DNA of 64,000 nt from Mytilisepta virgata (Eukaryota > Mollusca > Bivalvia > Mytilida > Mytilidae): contig CM051518.1 of the NCBI GenBank assembly GCA_028015205.1, positions 54,422,372 to 54,486,371 of the forward strand, in the 5' to 3' direction. Positions 32,301-43,610 of the stretch are shown here, piece by piece. The stretch's first letter is position 1. Each line of letters starts with the position of its first letter. The notes beneath the pieces are model-generated. The model searched no databases. It had not been told where the DNA came from and saw only the letters and a list, made by a program, of their open reading frames with translations. The position numbers were made by a program, and so were the translations under genes.

Positions 32301-33283
32301 GAATTATTTGTACTTTTCACTCCCTTTATATTTTTGGTATTTTGTTTTATTTACACGAACGTTAAAGACCACTTAACTTAACAATGAATTTAATCTGTTG
32401 CAATTTATCTTCCCGTAATACATCCAGTAATATGATATCTATTTTGTTGAAGAGTAAAATTTAAATAGAATAAAATCGGCTTAGCTCGCTTAATTTGAAT
32501 ACCAAAAACAGTATTTCAAGTTTGGACAAATGGGTTGGGTGACACACATGAACGAAAAAATATTATCGAAAATTTGTCTTTAATTGTCAGGTAAGTACCA
32601 TTCACGCGGACGAATAGGTTGTCTTTTGATGAGCCAAGGCTAATGGAATTCGCGCGTTATCAAAACGAAAAACATATACCAATTTGTTCTGATGATATTA
32701 CAATGCAATACAGCCCACTTTGAAATGACAAATGGCTACTTGTAAGCGATTTATTATCATCTAAACGTCAAAATAGTTTGCACCCCATGGCACTTCAGAT
32801 ATCTACCTGAAGCAAACTCAGGTAAAATATATAATTAAGGTAAGATTGATATCTATATAGCACCTGTGCATCCTCAAGAGCGACCATAGTTTCCTCGGTG
32901 ATTCTCAGTGCTGAAAAAATGATCATAGTTCAAGTGGATTAAATGTTGAAAATACTATAAACACAGGTGTTAAGAAGTGTTATGAAGCTTTGATATTCTT
33001 CACAGGAAAATAATCGGGACATATGAAATTATTTCGCCATATGACTTCATAAATCTATGCAGATTCCAGTGAAACCCTCTAAGTCGTATTTACGAAAAGT
33101 TATGTGAAGTGTTGGATTCCGAGAAGATAAATCTTTGTGTATACTTTTGGTAACATCAAAATGTACTTATCTCTTTAATTAATGATCCGATTACATAGTT
33201 CTTGATATACAGTAATTTACTTCCGTGTGTCCAAAATTCCCCTGCAACTATTTCGTGATGAATTCTTTAATTGATACAAATTT
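29391..33283. other. Gene-free block
   Basis: No supported exon. A GC-richer stretch at about 31590-31740 (GGCGGGTGCGAGAGAGGCCC, CCCCAATCCGGCGAACTAG) stands out from its surroundings but does not fold as a tRNA and has no reading frame. A consensus-like donor CAGGTAAGTA at 32587-32596 has no coding sequence before it. Confidence 0.4.
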
Positions 33284-33315
33284 TCATGCTCAAGATGTGC
33301 ACATTTCGTCGATGA
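33284..33315 (-). ncRNA. Truncated hammerhead relic (3' half only)
   Basis: The minus strand reads ATCGACGAAATGTGCACATC then TTGAGC. It keeps the 3' side of stem II, core GAA, the self-paired stem III ATGTG/CACAT, the AUC site and the stem I return strand. The CTGATGA half is missing; the breakpoint falls inside loop II. Not functional. Confidence 0.55.
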
Positions 33316-34524
33316 AAATCTAATGGCTATAAACCATTGATTATTCTGTATATTTCAGACAAGATACAAACATGTCCCAAATGTCAGTATGGCCAAACGT
33401 GAAAAAATATAAAAAAATCACATCATGAACACCCAAGTATAAAATTACACTTGGTTTTTATTTGTAGTTATTCGTAATGGCACCCGTCGTACCTAAATTT
33501 GATGAAATACGCAAATTACTTAAAACAGACAGAAAATGTATAAATTCTTTTTTTTGTGAACTTCTTTTGATTGTTTATGGTAGAGGATAATTGCATCTCG
33601 TCATCAGTGAACAAAGGAAATGATTTGAAATTTGAGTATATGAATATATAAAGTTTCAGTAAGCCCCTTCTTAAATGCTGTATTGCAAATATCATTGTTT
33701 CTTTAGCTAAGGAGGATGATCTGTTTATTGCAAGTACTTATTATATATACTCACGACTGACTTAATTTGTCAATATTGAAGGATAAACTTCGATTGAACC
33801 AGAAGTCAAAGATACAAGTCAAACAATTATTTTAATTTACTGGACGATTTTCCAACTTATTTCTCCTCAATTGAAACAAATAAGAACTATTCGTGTCACA
33901 TCCAGATTCCGATATAGTTTCTCGGCGTGTTGACCATCCATGGTTAGATGTTTAATCAACAGTGCAAAAGTTTTAATAGGTTAAGATCGGTTTCTTTTGT
34001 TGCATGACGGACTGCTGAATACATGTTTTTCAATTTGACAGATGGCTAGTTTAAAAGTTAATTTCATCTCACTTCAGTTTTTAACATGCAATTTTCACAG
34101 TAAAGAAAAATAAATAGTTCTGCTTTTTATGAACTCCGATCATGATTTTTACTGATGACAGAAAATAAAAATCACATTTAATGAAAATCCACTGCTAAAA
34201 AAGAATTTTATCAATTCGGTCTTCAGGGTGTGCAGTAAATGAGCACATCAGAAAGCACAATAAGTCAACGAGCCCAATCGATGAGTGGTTAAGATAGTTG
34301 ATAATAAGTATTAACACTGCACATGTCTTGTTGTTTCTTTCAATTTTTACTTTAAGTGACTAGTTTTTTTTGTCGCAGATGGGTGTACTCTAGATTGTGG
34401 TGTGGCTTCACTTATATTATTTATAGTTTCAGATAATACCCCCAAAGTAATTTGATTTTTAAATTTGGTAATCTTTTTGTGACATGCTAAATTGTGTCAA
34501 CATTAACCAGAAAAATGTCTTTTT
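33316..34524. other. Unassigned AT-rich block
   Basis: I see no gene, RNA or named repeat. Confidence 0.4.
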
Positions 34525-35640
34525 AAGCTCACCTGGCAAAGCCATGTGAGCTATTGCTATCACTTTGCGTCCGTCGTCGTCGTCGTTAACATTTCAGATT
34601 TTGATCATTTCCTCTGAAACTACTGGGCCAATTGGAACCAAACTTCGCAGAAATGATGTACTAAAGGTTCGCTATGAAAATTCTTCATTTCATTTTGATT
34701 GGACGAAAAACATGGCCGCCATGGGCAATTCTTGTTTCTGATTGGCTGAAATTTAAAAAATCATCTCCTCTGAAACTACAAATCATATGTAAGTTAATAC
34801 AAATGGTGTTTGTGAGGTCCTGTACAAAGATTCCTCATTTCAACTTGATCCGGCAAAAAAACATGGCTGCCATTGGCAATTCTTGTTTCTGATTGGCTGA
34901 AATTTTAAAAATCCTCTCCTCTGAAACTACAGGTGCAAATGATTTGTAAGTTGATACAAATGGTGTTTGTGAGGTCTTCTATACAGATTCTTCATTTCGA
35001 CTTGATGCGGTAAAAAACATGGCCACAATGGGCAATTTATGTTTCTGATTGGTTGAAACTATAAAAATCATCTCCTGTGAAACCACAAATGCAACTGATT
35101 TGTAACTTGGTACAAATGATGTTAATCAAGTCTTCTACAAATAATCCTCATTTTATTTTGATTGGTCGAAAAACATGGTCGCCATGGGCAGTTCTTGTTT
35201 CTGATTGGCTGTAATTTGAAAAATCACCTCCTCTGAAACTACAAGTGCAAATGATTTGTAAATGATACAAGTGGCTTTTTAGATCTTCTACCAAGAACCC
35301 TCTTTTTGACTTGATCCGGCAAAAATCATGGCTGCCATGAGCAATTCTTGTTACTGATTAACTGAAACTTTAAAAATCTTCTGTTCTGAAACTCTAAGTT
35401 CAAATGATTTGTAACTTGGTAAAAATCATTGTTTTGAATCTTCTTGATATGGCTAAAACATTGCCATTGGCAATTTTTGTTTCCAAATTGAACAAATCCA
35501 AAGCTTTGTTAATTGGTACAAATGATGTGTTTGAGGTCTTCTACAAAGATTTAACATTTCATCTTCAAAGGGCAAAATAGACAGGCTAGTCTTTAATGAG
35601 AATTTCTGAGGTGAGCGATACAGGCTCCTAGGAGCCTCTG
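34525..35640 (-). mobile_element. Copy B of the GAGCCTG...GCTCACC element family, with tandem NF-Y-like units
   Basis: The reverse complement starts with the palindrome AGGCTCCTAGGAGCCT followed by GTATCGCTCACC, like copies A and C. The other end folds as AGCTCAC-c-TGGC-aaa-GCCA-t-GTGAGCT (34527-34553). The inside is a tandem array with a 151-156-bp period. TTTCTGATTGG recurs with CTGATT starting at 34738, 34889, 35045, 35201 and 35353 (last degenerate), each preceded by an ATGGCCGCCATGGGC-like block. No protein. Confidence 0.7.
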
Positions 35641-36239
35641 GTTTCTTAACAAATGTAATGAATTTTATTGAATATAATAAGAAAAATTAATGCTCATCTC
35701 CATTAAAATTCCGTATAAGACTCTGCAGTCTTTTTTTCACCATTTTCACAAAAGTTGAAAGGTTCCTCTATTAAACTCTGTTTCCATGCCCAATTTCCAT
35801 TTATTTTTGTGTTTGAAGACCTGCCTGAATTTTCAGTGACTGAATATATATACATAAATATTAACTTTGAAAATGCCTGATGATCAGGAAATCATTGAGA
35901 TTAGTTAAAATACAAAATTTCAGATCTGAATATGAATTCAAACATGTGAAAATGCAAGTCTATACCCTATTTCATGTATAGTATGATGCTTGAATAATGT
36001 ATATATGAAAGCAAAATCCGCATTTAATTCATACACACCCATGCAGTAAGAGAGGATTACTTAGTACTTAATATGATGGTTTCTGCATATGTGTAACGCC
36101 CGGAAGTGAACAACCCATATTTGCACACCCCAGCCTAATAACGCGTCCCGTGGTCAGTCTGAAATGGCTATATGAGACAGAGTGTACGGACAAACATACT
36201 TAGACAGTATATGATAAATAGATTGATACATGACCTAAT
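35641..36239. other. Unassigned block
   Basis: AT-rich, apart from a GC-richer stretch at 36090-36160. No gene seen. Confidence 0.4.
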
Positions 36240-36334
36240 CCATATCGGACCGTGTATCATCCCTCGACCCATATCGAACCGAGGGCTTTGACGCGGCCCT
36301 ATATGGGTCGAGGGATGATACCCGGTCCGATAGG
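36240..36334. repeat. CpG-rich 35-bp inverted repeat (long hairpin)
   Basis: Left arm 36240-36274 (CCATATCGGACCG...GACCCATAT) and right arm 36301-36334 pair with one gap and one mismatch around a 26-bp GC-rich loop. The region has many CpGs compared with the AT-rich surroundings. Likely a foldback element core; no TSD found. Confidence 0.8.
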
Positions 36335-39300
36335 ATCATAGTCTACAAAGAAATACATATTTTTCAAAAATATCTAATTACTAGTATTCTAGAATTTGTA
36401 TCAATGCAAAAAAGACTACTTCAGTTTTTTACACTGAGCCCAATTGGTGGGAACAACACTTGAGGTAATGTGAAGTTGTACTGCATGCAAGTAATATTAT
36501 AATAATGAACTAATATCCTATTATGTAACTATAAAACGTTTTCAGATGTAATATCCTTATTTCAGCAATGGAATAATTTCAATGATATTGATGAAATGAT
36601 TGTGTTAATTTCTTTGAACTTTTACACAGATATAGCTTTTCTTATTAACAAGTAGCCTACATACTTTAAAGAGGAGCTTTTATTAGACAACAGCCATGCG
36701 GCTATTGGATCTTATAGCTTTAAACTGTCTCATCCTATATGTCAAAACAAACCAGGGGACTGAAAAATAAAATATATTTTTTCAATAAAATTATAATTCG
36801 TCTGTCCTATCAGTATTGTCATGTTCACAGTGCTGCTGGAGTGACTCGTCTTTGATGTTACAAGGTTACAAGATTACATGTATTACTAGCCCAATCCTGC
36901 AGCCGTTCTTTACTGCAAAGGAAGAGTTAATCGCTGTGTTATCAGATGGTTATAGGCTAGCCTGCATCATTTATCTAAATGATAAGCAAGAGCCAAATGA
37001 ACTAACGTATACATTGTACCTAGCTAACTAAAAACCCCTCATCAGTCAGAGAATGAGGAGATACGTCTTCAATAATTATTTTTCGTGATTCCATAAATTA
37101 TATGAAAACTTTATCCAAACCTCATGCTCAAAACTAAATCGAATAGTATTTTGCTTGACAAGCAGGAATTGATGTTTAATAAAATAAGATTTTGTTCGGT
37201 GGCGGAATGATTCGAAACAACCGCATCAGATTACAGCCGTGTCATTGTCAAGAGTGTTGCCAAAACATTTGTTATATTGATGCACCCAGTAATTGTTTTT
37301 AATCTGTTATGAAAAAAGGTTCAGAATGCAATGGCTGATAGAGGTTTTATTATTTATTTTAGACGAAAAAATAGCGAAAAATTAATTCACTTGTGAAGGT
37401 GACTTTTTAAAGTGAAAAAAAAAAAAAATAAATAAGAAATAAAAAAAAAGACCGTTTATAACCACAATAAGATTCATATTTATTAGATGTTCTGTTGTAT
37501 TCCATACCCTTCCATTTTTATATGCAAATCTGTGTTGAATTTTAATCCAAAGTCATCGTTTTCTTTGAAATGGGAACTAGTTGTAAAAGCTTACATGTGC
37601 ATTACCAATTAACCAGTGCAAAGATGGGTAATTATCTCATTTATGCATAAACGATATTTCATTTTTATATATGTATACGTCTTTCAAATATTGCTAATTA
37701 TAGCTTGATTTCTCCAAGTACTTCGAATTAATTTATATAAAAAAAAATAAACTTGAGAACAAATTATTTTCTACATTTCAGAAATGTTATACCACACAGT
37801 CATCAACAGCTTTACAATGGAAAATTGAAATGAGGTTACTGTGTCAAAGCAATGTCTGAAACAGCTCCAGAAGAAAAGAATGGACGTAATTAGTCAGTAG
37901 GTCAAAACTTATCATTGGTCATTGACATTCGTGCATCCGTTGATATTTTATACATGTAATGTATGTCATATTAAATATTGTACCAACTAGTGTCAACGTT
38001 ATCACAATTAAACACTCCTCCTCACTTCGCGGACGTTGTAGCAATATAAGTCTGAAAATTAATCTAATACATAAGGTTAAACTGTAAATGGATGCAGCTG
38101 CATTAGTAGTCAGTAGGTTAATAGCTTTAAAAGGCGAAAAGGTACTTATAAAACAGAGAAAGGGCAAAAAAATCCAAACTACTTAATAGCAAAATGATAT
38201 CTTATCATGCTGGACCACGGCAAGATAAATGATGTTTTTAACAGCTACTGCAGGTACTTGATGTCAATAATCACGAGTCTATAAAACGTGCTAAAACCGA
38301 TTTCAGTGCGACAACAGTAAATAATACCCTTTTAAAGATCTTACCAGAAGTATGGGGAATAGCAAATGTATAAACACGTATAATTTTTGTAGTAGATTGA
38401 ATGTTTTGTATCGCCATTGTACGATTTATATGATTTGCTCTAGGTTGGAAGATAATAACGAATATCAAGAGGGTTTTGCAGCGGGATCGTAGATTCCATA
38501 AGTTGCCTATAAGGTTTCAGAAAGTTCATGATAGTTGTCTTCATCAAATACAACTAAATACACGGTTTCAAGGAAATTAAAATTAATTTTCAATATATAC
38601 AGAAAGAAGCTCTGATAAATGCTTAGTATATACGTTTTTTGTGTATGTAAAGATTTTCTGTCAAGAAGTAGTCCAACATATTCAAAAACTAAGAAAGTTA
38701 TAAATGTATGACTGTTACATCTATATATGGATCGTCATATGGCTCTATACAAGGAGCAAACGCCAGTATTATAAGACAGCGGGAAGCAGTGGTGTTTAAA
38801 CAATCAGCGAAAGGAGTAAAACCATCATTAGATTTTCCCATGGCATTACATGTTAAATTGTCAAATTTCAATCTTCTATGGGAATTTTATGTTAAATAAA
38901 GTGAGAGGCATTCATATGAAAACAGCATCATATCAGTTCTTTTCCTCAAAATTTCATCAAACGTTACTTCCATACACGTATAAGAAACAATGTGCCTGGG
39001 AACTCCAACGTCATGAATTTGGCACCTCAAAATTGAGTGTCCATTATTTCTAATGGTCATCTTCGACAATCTATACACCGACAATAGTTTTGATTAGATT
39101 CATGTCAGCAATTTAAAATTTCTACCAAGACCCTAAGCTTCTCATAGATACCAAATTTAATTCAAAATACCAATTGCTTTACATTAACCTGAGCAGAGTA
39201 ATGAACTATGTTTTTTATATGCACTATTTTCAGTGTACGTTCTAAAAGGGACTTCCCGTAATAGTGGTTCTAGACCAAAAGTAACTACAAATCCCACAAA

Positions 39301-39616
39301 ATAAACACAATACATATTCCATTATATAAAAATACAGCAAGTAGACAAAAGACAATAACTGAAAATACAAGCACGCCCGATAGTGGCCTAATCTTGTTTA
39401 TGAGTACTCAGCCCTCCAAAGTGGTTAAACAAAAGCAGACAAACAGTTAAAATCAGTCCCAATATGAACTTATTCCACGTGTACACGTTATAAATTTTCT
39501 GTCTTGTATTAAATTTACGTGACTGATAGAAAATAATATTGGCAGTGAAAGAAAGCACATTTCACGCCCATCCTGTATATTTGCCTGCAAAGTTGTTCAG
39601 CCTATGTCATGTACCT
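36335..39616. other. Gene-free block
   Basis: AT-rich. Short open frames (36816-37031, 37919-38167, 38708-39053) have no recognisable domain or splice context. An A-rich tract lies at 37415-37450. Confidence 0.4.
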
Positions 39617-39825
39617 TTATAGCGAGCGCTATAGGAGCATGTGCATTTTCTACATATGGATCATTTAGAAAAGTCTTTGTTTAAAAGAGGAGCCTGCCAT
39701 ATTGTGTTACATACTAAGGCTTGAAAAAGTTTCGTTCGCCGGAAAAAAAGTAAGTAAAGTAAGGGAAATAACAAATTATAATTTTAGAATCAGAATCGTG
39801 ATATCAGAAATGACCTTTGCTTATA
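39617..39825 (-). repeat. Dispersed repeat, copy 2 (inverse of 29190-29390)
   Basis: The reverse complement shares GATTCTGATTCTAAAATTAT, TTAGTATGTAACACAATATG and ATGCTCCTATAG...GCTCGCTATA with the plus-strand copy 10 kb upstream. The two could pair over about 200 bp. Confidence 0.7.
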
Positions 39826-39829
39826 TAGC

Positions 39830-41165
39830 ATAAACCAAATATGTTTCGGTTGTTGTTTCTGCCTTAAACATTCTTGGCTTTGAGTACTAATCTTATAAGT
39901 CTTACATTGACCGAAATCTTCATATGTAATGCTGCAAAACTACATTGAAGTATTATACAGCGTATATTATTAATATGAAACTGTCTTCTCTTGGTTGTCT
40001 ATTAGAAAATTAGAAATATTTTATCAGATCAGACCACAATTTTTATAGTAACGGTAATGTGTTAACAACAGAATGGATAACAGGAAAGGTCAATAGTGAC
40101 AAACTAAACTATCAACTCCGCCCGATAGACAAAAGCCGGACCAAAAATAACATGAAAGAGTACCAAAAAAGTCTGAATTAGTACTAACACTGAACATGCA
40201 GTGATGGGGTTAAATCAGCTTTATGTGTATCCCCTGTCTATCCTGACACTGGTATATAAAACATAATATAAAACCCTAAACAGTATGATTACGAATAAGG
40301 TGTCTATTTTATTGTTGCAGCTTATATCCATCAATGTTCCATATATATTCAGTGGATTGACAACAGTGTTGTTTTAACCTACATTGTGTGACGTGCTTTA
40401 CTCTTGTCTCATTGGTCATTCACGTCTTGTTTGACACACTGTGCTAGTAACAGGTGGTATAATGGTGGGATTGGACATATTAGCAAATTAACATTTTAGT
40501 CTTCACTTCTAACCTTTCTCGCCTTCAATTTAAGTTCAAAAAGTGTTAATTTAATAATATATATACACGTATGTTGGAATGTCAGTAGGTTTAGATATAC
40601 AATTTTTTTAAAGCAGAATTAAGGTAATGTTATCTTCTGTCTGCCTGACGCGGAAAAATTATCATGAAATATCAACAATTTTAGTTTTGGCCTATAAGCT
40701 TCTGCGCTATTTTATTTAATCAATGACTTTGACCAAGTGGCTTTCGGCGCTTTTTATATGCCTGCATTGCTTTAGTCTAATATGAGTTGTTGTTTCTGGT
40801 TTAAACATTCTTGGCCTTGCCCTCTGTTGAAAAGTCATAAATTAACGAAATTTGCTGTAATGTTGCTACAAAACTGATACCATACGTATAAGACAGTTTT
40901 ATTGTTGCGGTTACTTATCATTATTCTGTATATACCTATAGCAAGAGAAAAGCGGTTTAATATCAGTAGGTTAAGATATCCAATTTTTGAAAGCAGAACG
41001 AAGATTACTGTTTTTTTTCACTGAAAGCAGAAACAGGCTTCTTCCTGTCTTACTTGACTCGGAGAAATCGTGTAATTATAGTTTTGTCTACTCCAACACT
41101 TTGACCAAGTGGCTTTTGCATGCAATGACAGACTGTACTGCTCTGTAAGTTGTTTAATCTGTTTT
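39830..41165 (+). repeat. Degenerate repeat region with a 381-bp offset duplication and hammerhead-like relics
   Basis: TCAGTAGGTT...AGATAT.CAATTTTT starts at 40582 and again at 40963. Both units continue with AAAGCAGAA and ACTTTGACCAAGTGGCTTT. Blocks at 39860-39960 and 40785-40880 share TTGTTGTTTCTG, AAACATTCTTGG and GTAATG. At the place where other copies have the CTGATGA...GAAA core they have only degenerate remains (CTGTTGA...AACGAAA near 40823-40855). Confidence 0.5.
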
Positions 41166-41556
41166 ATCACAGTCTTGTCAATCAAAATGTGCACGTACAG
41201 TGCATATTAATTGGTATATATATGTCAATTCTAGTATTTGGGTACTTCAGCATTACGAATAAGCATGTCACTGGGTCAGTGTACGAAAATATTAAGAAAT
41301 AGTTGGTGTAAATTTGTACTTTTAAATCGAGATTCAGCATGTCACTAGCTAGCAGAAATAGACGGTGTAAATTTTGACACATCACGCCTATACAAAGTGA
41401 GACTAACAGTTGGCGGATTTATAAATCATTGGTTTTTTGTTTTAAGATGGAATATAAAATACAATAAAATTTGATGAGTACCTAAATGTATTAGTTAACA
41501 TGTTCAGTTTCATGGGCTGTTTTGTTAAAAAGGTATTTTAATATTACAGTCTTCGT

Positions 41557-41949
41557 AAGGATGCTCGCTGGTCATGTTTTGGTCTTTTTGTCAGATTTTC
41601 GAAATTCTCGGGTTTTATCCATTTCTTAAACATGAAATTTTTTGCCCATGAACTCCCACTTTTTCTTTTATAATTCAATCATATATACCTTAAAATGGTA
41701 TTTGACAAAATTTTATGAAATCCTTTTTATTTTTTCCTACATCTTTGAGAGACTGAAGTTGTCAATACAAAAACAATGCAAAATTCAGAGAAAACCCATT
41801 TCCTGTAAATTTTCAAGGCCTTATAGCTCTAAAATGAGCACATGAACCTATAATTTTCTTGCTTATTTGTTTACTATTCATATGGTCTCTCAAACTAAAA
41901 CACCTATTTCAAATCCTGTTTATTTCCTATTAGACCAGCGACCATCCTT
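41557..41949 (+). mobile_element. About 393-bp terminal-inverted-repeat element, copy 2
   Basis: Starts AAGGATGCTCGCTGGTC and ends GACCAGCGACCATCCTT; 16 of 17 terminal bases are complementary. It is the same family and orientation as 18552-18944 and the better preserved of the two. The 67-codon frame inside is a shadow. Confidence 0.8.
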
Positions 41950-42154
41950 GAGATGAAAGACGTTAAATTATTATACTTTCAGCATTTTAATACTGTATCC
42001 CTCTTGTTTTCACGAAATTTCACTCCGTTTTGGTATATTTATACCAGTAATTATCTACTCTTCTGTTTTTTTGCCTGATACACAAACTACATGTTGTTGA
42101 CCAATGGGTTACATATACATGTTTTACTATTATATCAACATTATGGTTCAAGCA

Positions 42155-42570
42155 AAAGATGACGCATGGACAATTGTACATAAGCAACTAACCCATGTAG
42201 CATCGGAGCAACGTAAAACGCAAATGGACGACGTTGATATTGTTGTTTATAATATGTACGGATTGGATGGATGGTTGAATTATTGCTTAACGTCCAGTGA
42301 AAATTACTAAATGCATATCAGGACGAGAACATGTTGATATGATATGAATATGTTCCCTGCTTATTACTAGACCTACACGTTGTGCCAGATTTTTTTACGT
42401 GCTAACTCACGAGGTAACAGCCCACAGTAAGACATATCACCCAAAAAGGACACATTATACTGACTCCGAGCCGACCTCTCCTTTGCTCTTACTCCTAGAT
42501 GCCGCGTGCTTGGCGGAGAAGCAGCAAATACCAATTTTAATGTCTTTGATTCCACACTCGAGCCGAGCAC
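42155..42570 (-). repeat. Dispersed mussel-type repeat
   Basis: Landmarks ACGACGTTGATATTGTTGTT, ATTGCTTAACGTCCAGTG, TAGACCTACACGTTGTG, CCGAGCCGACCTCTCCTTTG and TAGATGCCGCGTGCTTGG are known to me, from memory, as one interspersed repeat in mussel sequences. Overlapping open frames on both strands (42373-42709) come from its higher GC content and carry no domain. Confidence 0.5.
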
Positions 42571-43484
42571 GACACCACCGAGGCGGTTGGATGACTTCAG
42601 TAAAAATGTATATTTCTGGTATATCAAAAGAAGTGAAAACAAAGTGATACCACGCAATTTTACATGATAAAATAACGGATTCAAAACTCACACTCGATAC
42701 AAGAAGCAAACGAACACCGTTATTATTCTATTGCTATTTAGGATAGATTCGGTGTGTCTTTAAGGTCGACATATAAGCTTAAAAACTATAATGGCTATTA
42801 AAAGATTAAAATTACATTCCTCTTCCGTAACTCAGTAAGTTTATATTTTGTATTTATTTTATTTATTTATTTATTTATGTTTGTGTTAATTTAATTGGAT
42901 ATTTGTAGATTTATTGTGAAAACAATAAATGTAGTGTTTCGCCTCTGATTGAGTTTTCACCAAAATGGGGATTCTGAAACCGGGACATAATACAAAAAGC
43001 AAGTCAACAGCGCTTTCATTGTTGTTCTTCTTCTTGTAAGTTTTCACTTTTTGTCTTAATCATTGTAGAAGACCTGTCATGAAAAACCAACTCCCGTTCA
43101 ATCTTAATTTGTAAAATACTGTAGTATGGTACACATAACAGAACAGGAAACCTATTTATGTAAAAACGCAGTCGATATCATATCTTTCCGAAGGTTCGAA
43201 ATTTAATTGGAATAAGGTTATCTTAAATACATACAGATTGTAACAACGGAGAGTTTTTTTTCCGACAGAGCTTAATTTCAATACCGGTTATGACTATAGT
43301 CAGTTAAACCTTTTTGATTTTATATGTATCTGCTGACGGATTCCAAGTCAATAAGGGTATTATCATCAGTTAATTTGCTAGTATTCAGATACTAGGGTGC
43401 ACTGAAACTTAAAATGTACATTAAAAAAATTAAGCATATCTCCTTCGTGTTTAGCTCTGTCCCAAAATGGTTTTGGCTCTTTTT
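42571..43484. other. Unassigned block
   Basis: A TTTA microsatellite lies at 42855-42880. No supported gene. Confidence 0.4.
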
Positions 43485-43610
43485 GGTTTTTAAATCTGCT
43501 TTTCAGTGTTTTGGATTATTGTTTTTGCTTTTCAATATTTTTGGCCTTGAGTACAACTGATGAGTGGTTCATCTACGAAATGCGCAAATCTTTTGTATCA
43601 AAATTGGTAC
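43485..43610 (+). repeat. Hammerhead-bearing dispersed repeat, copy 2
   Basis: Upstream TTTTGGATTATTGTTTTTGC and GGCCTTGAGTACAA, then the ribozyme core, then ATCAAAATTGG. The upstream block is shared with the inverse copy at 48575-48700. Confidence 0.65.
43551..43600 (+). ncRNA. Candidate hammerhead ribozyme, diverged copy
   Basis: Core CTGATGA (43557-43563) and GAA (43577-43579) are intact. Stem II is GTGG/CTAC (43564-43567 with 43573-43576, loop TTCAT), a sequence different from copy 1 but pairing over 4 bp. Stem I strand GTACAA (43551-43556) can pair TACAA with TTGTA at 43593-43597 if two extra Us are bulged. Stem III (ATGCG/CAAAT) has lost pairs, so activity is doubtful. Confidence 0.5.

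Noticed and set aside
32587..32596. Strong donor consensus CAGGTAAGTA
   Set aside because: Frames before it are short or stopped and no acceptor-bounded exon could be built.
37036..37060. CTCATCAG (reverse of CTGATGAG) as a possible hammerhead core
   Set aside because: There is no GAAA core or stem II at the required spacing.
42373..42709. Overlapping frames on both strands (103, 84 and 82 codons)
   Set aside because: They lie in a recognised dispersed repeat; none shows a domain.
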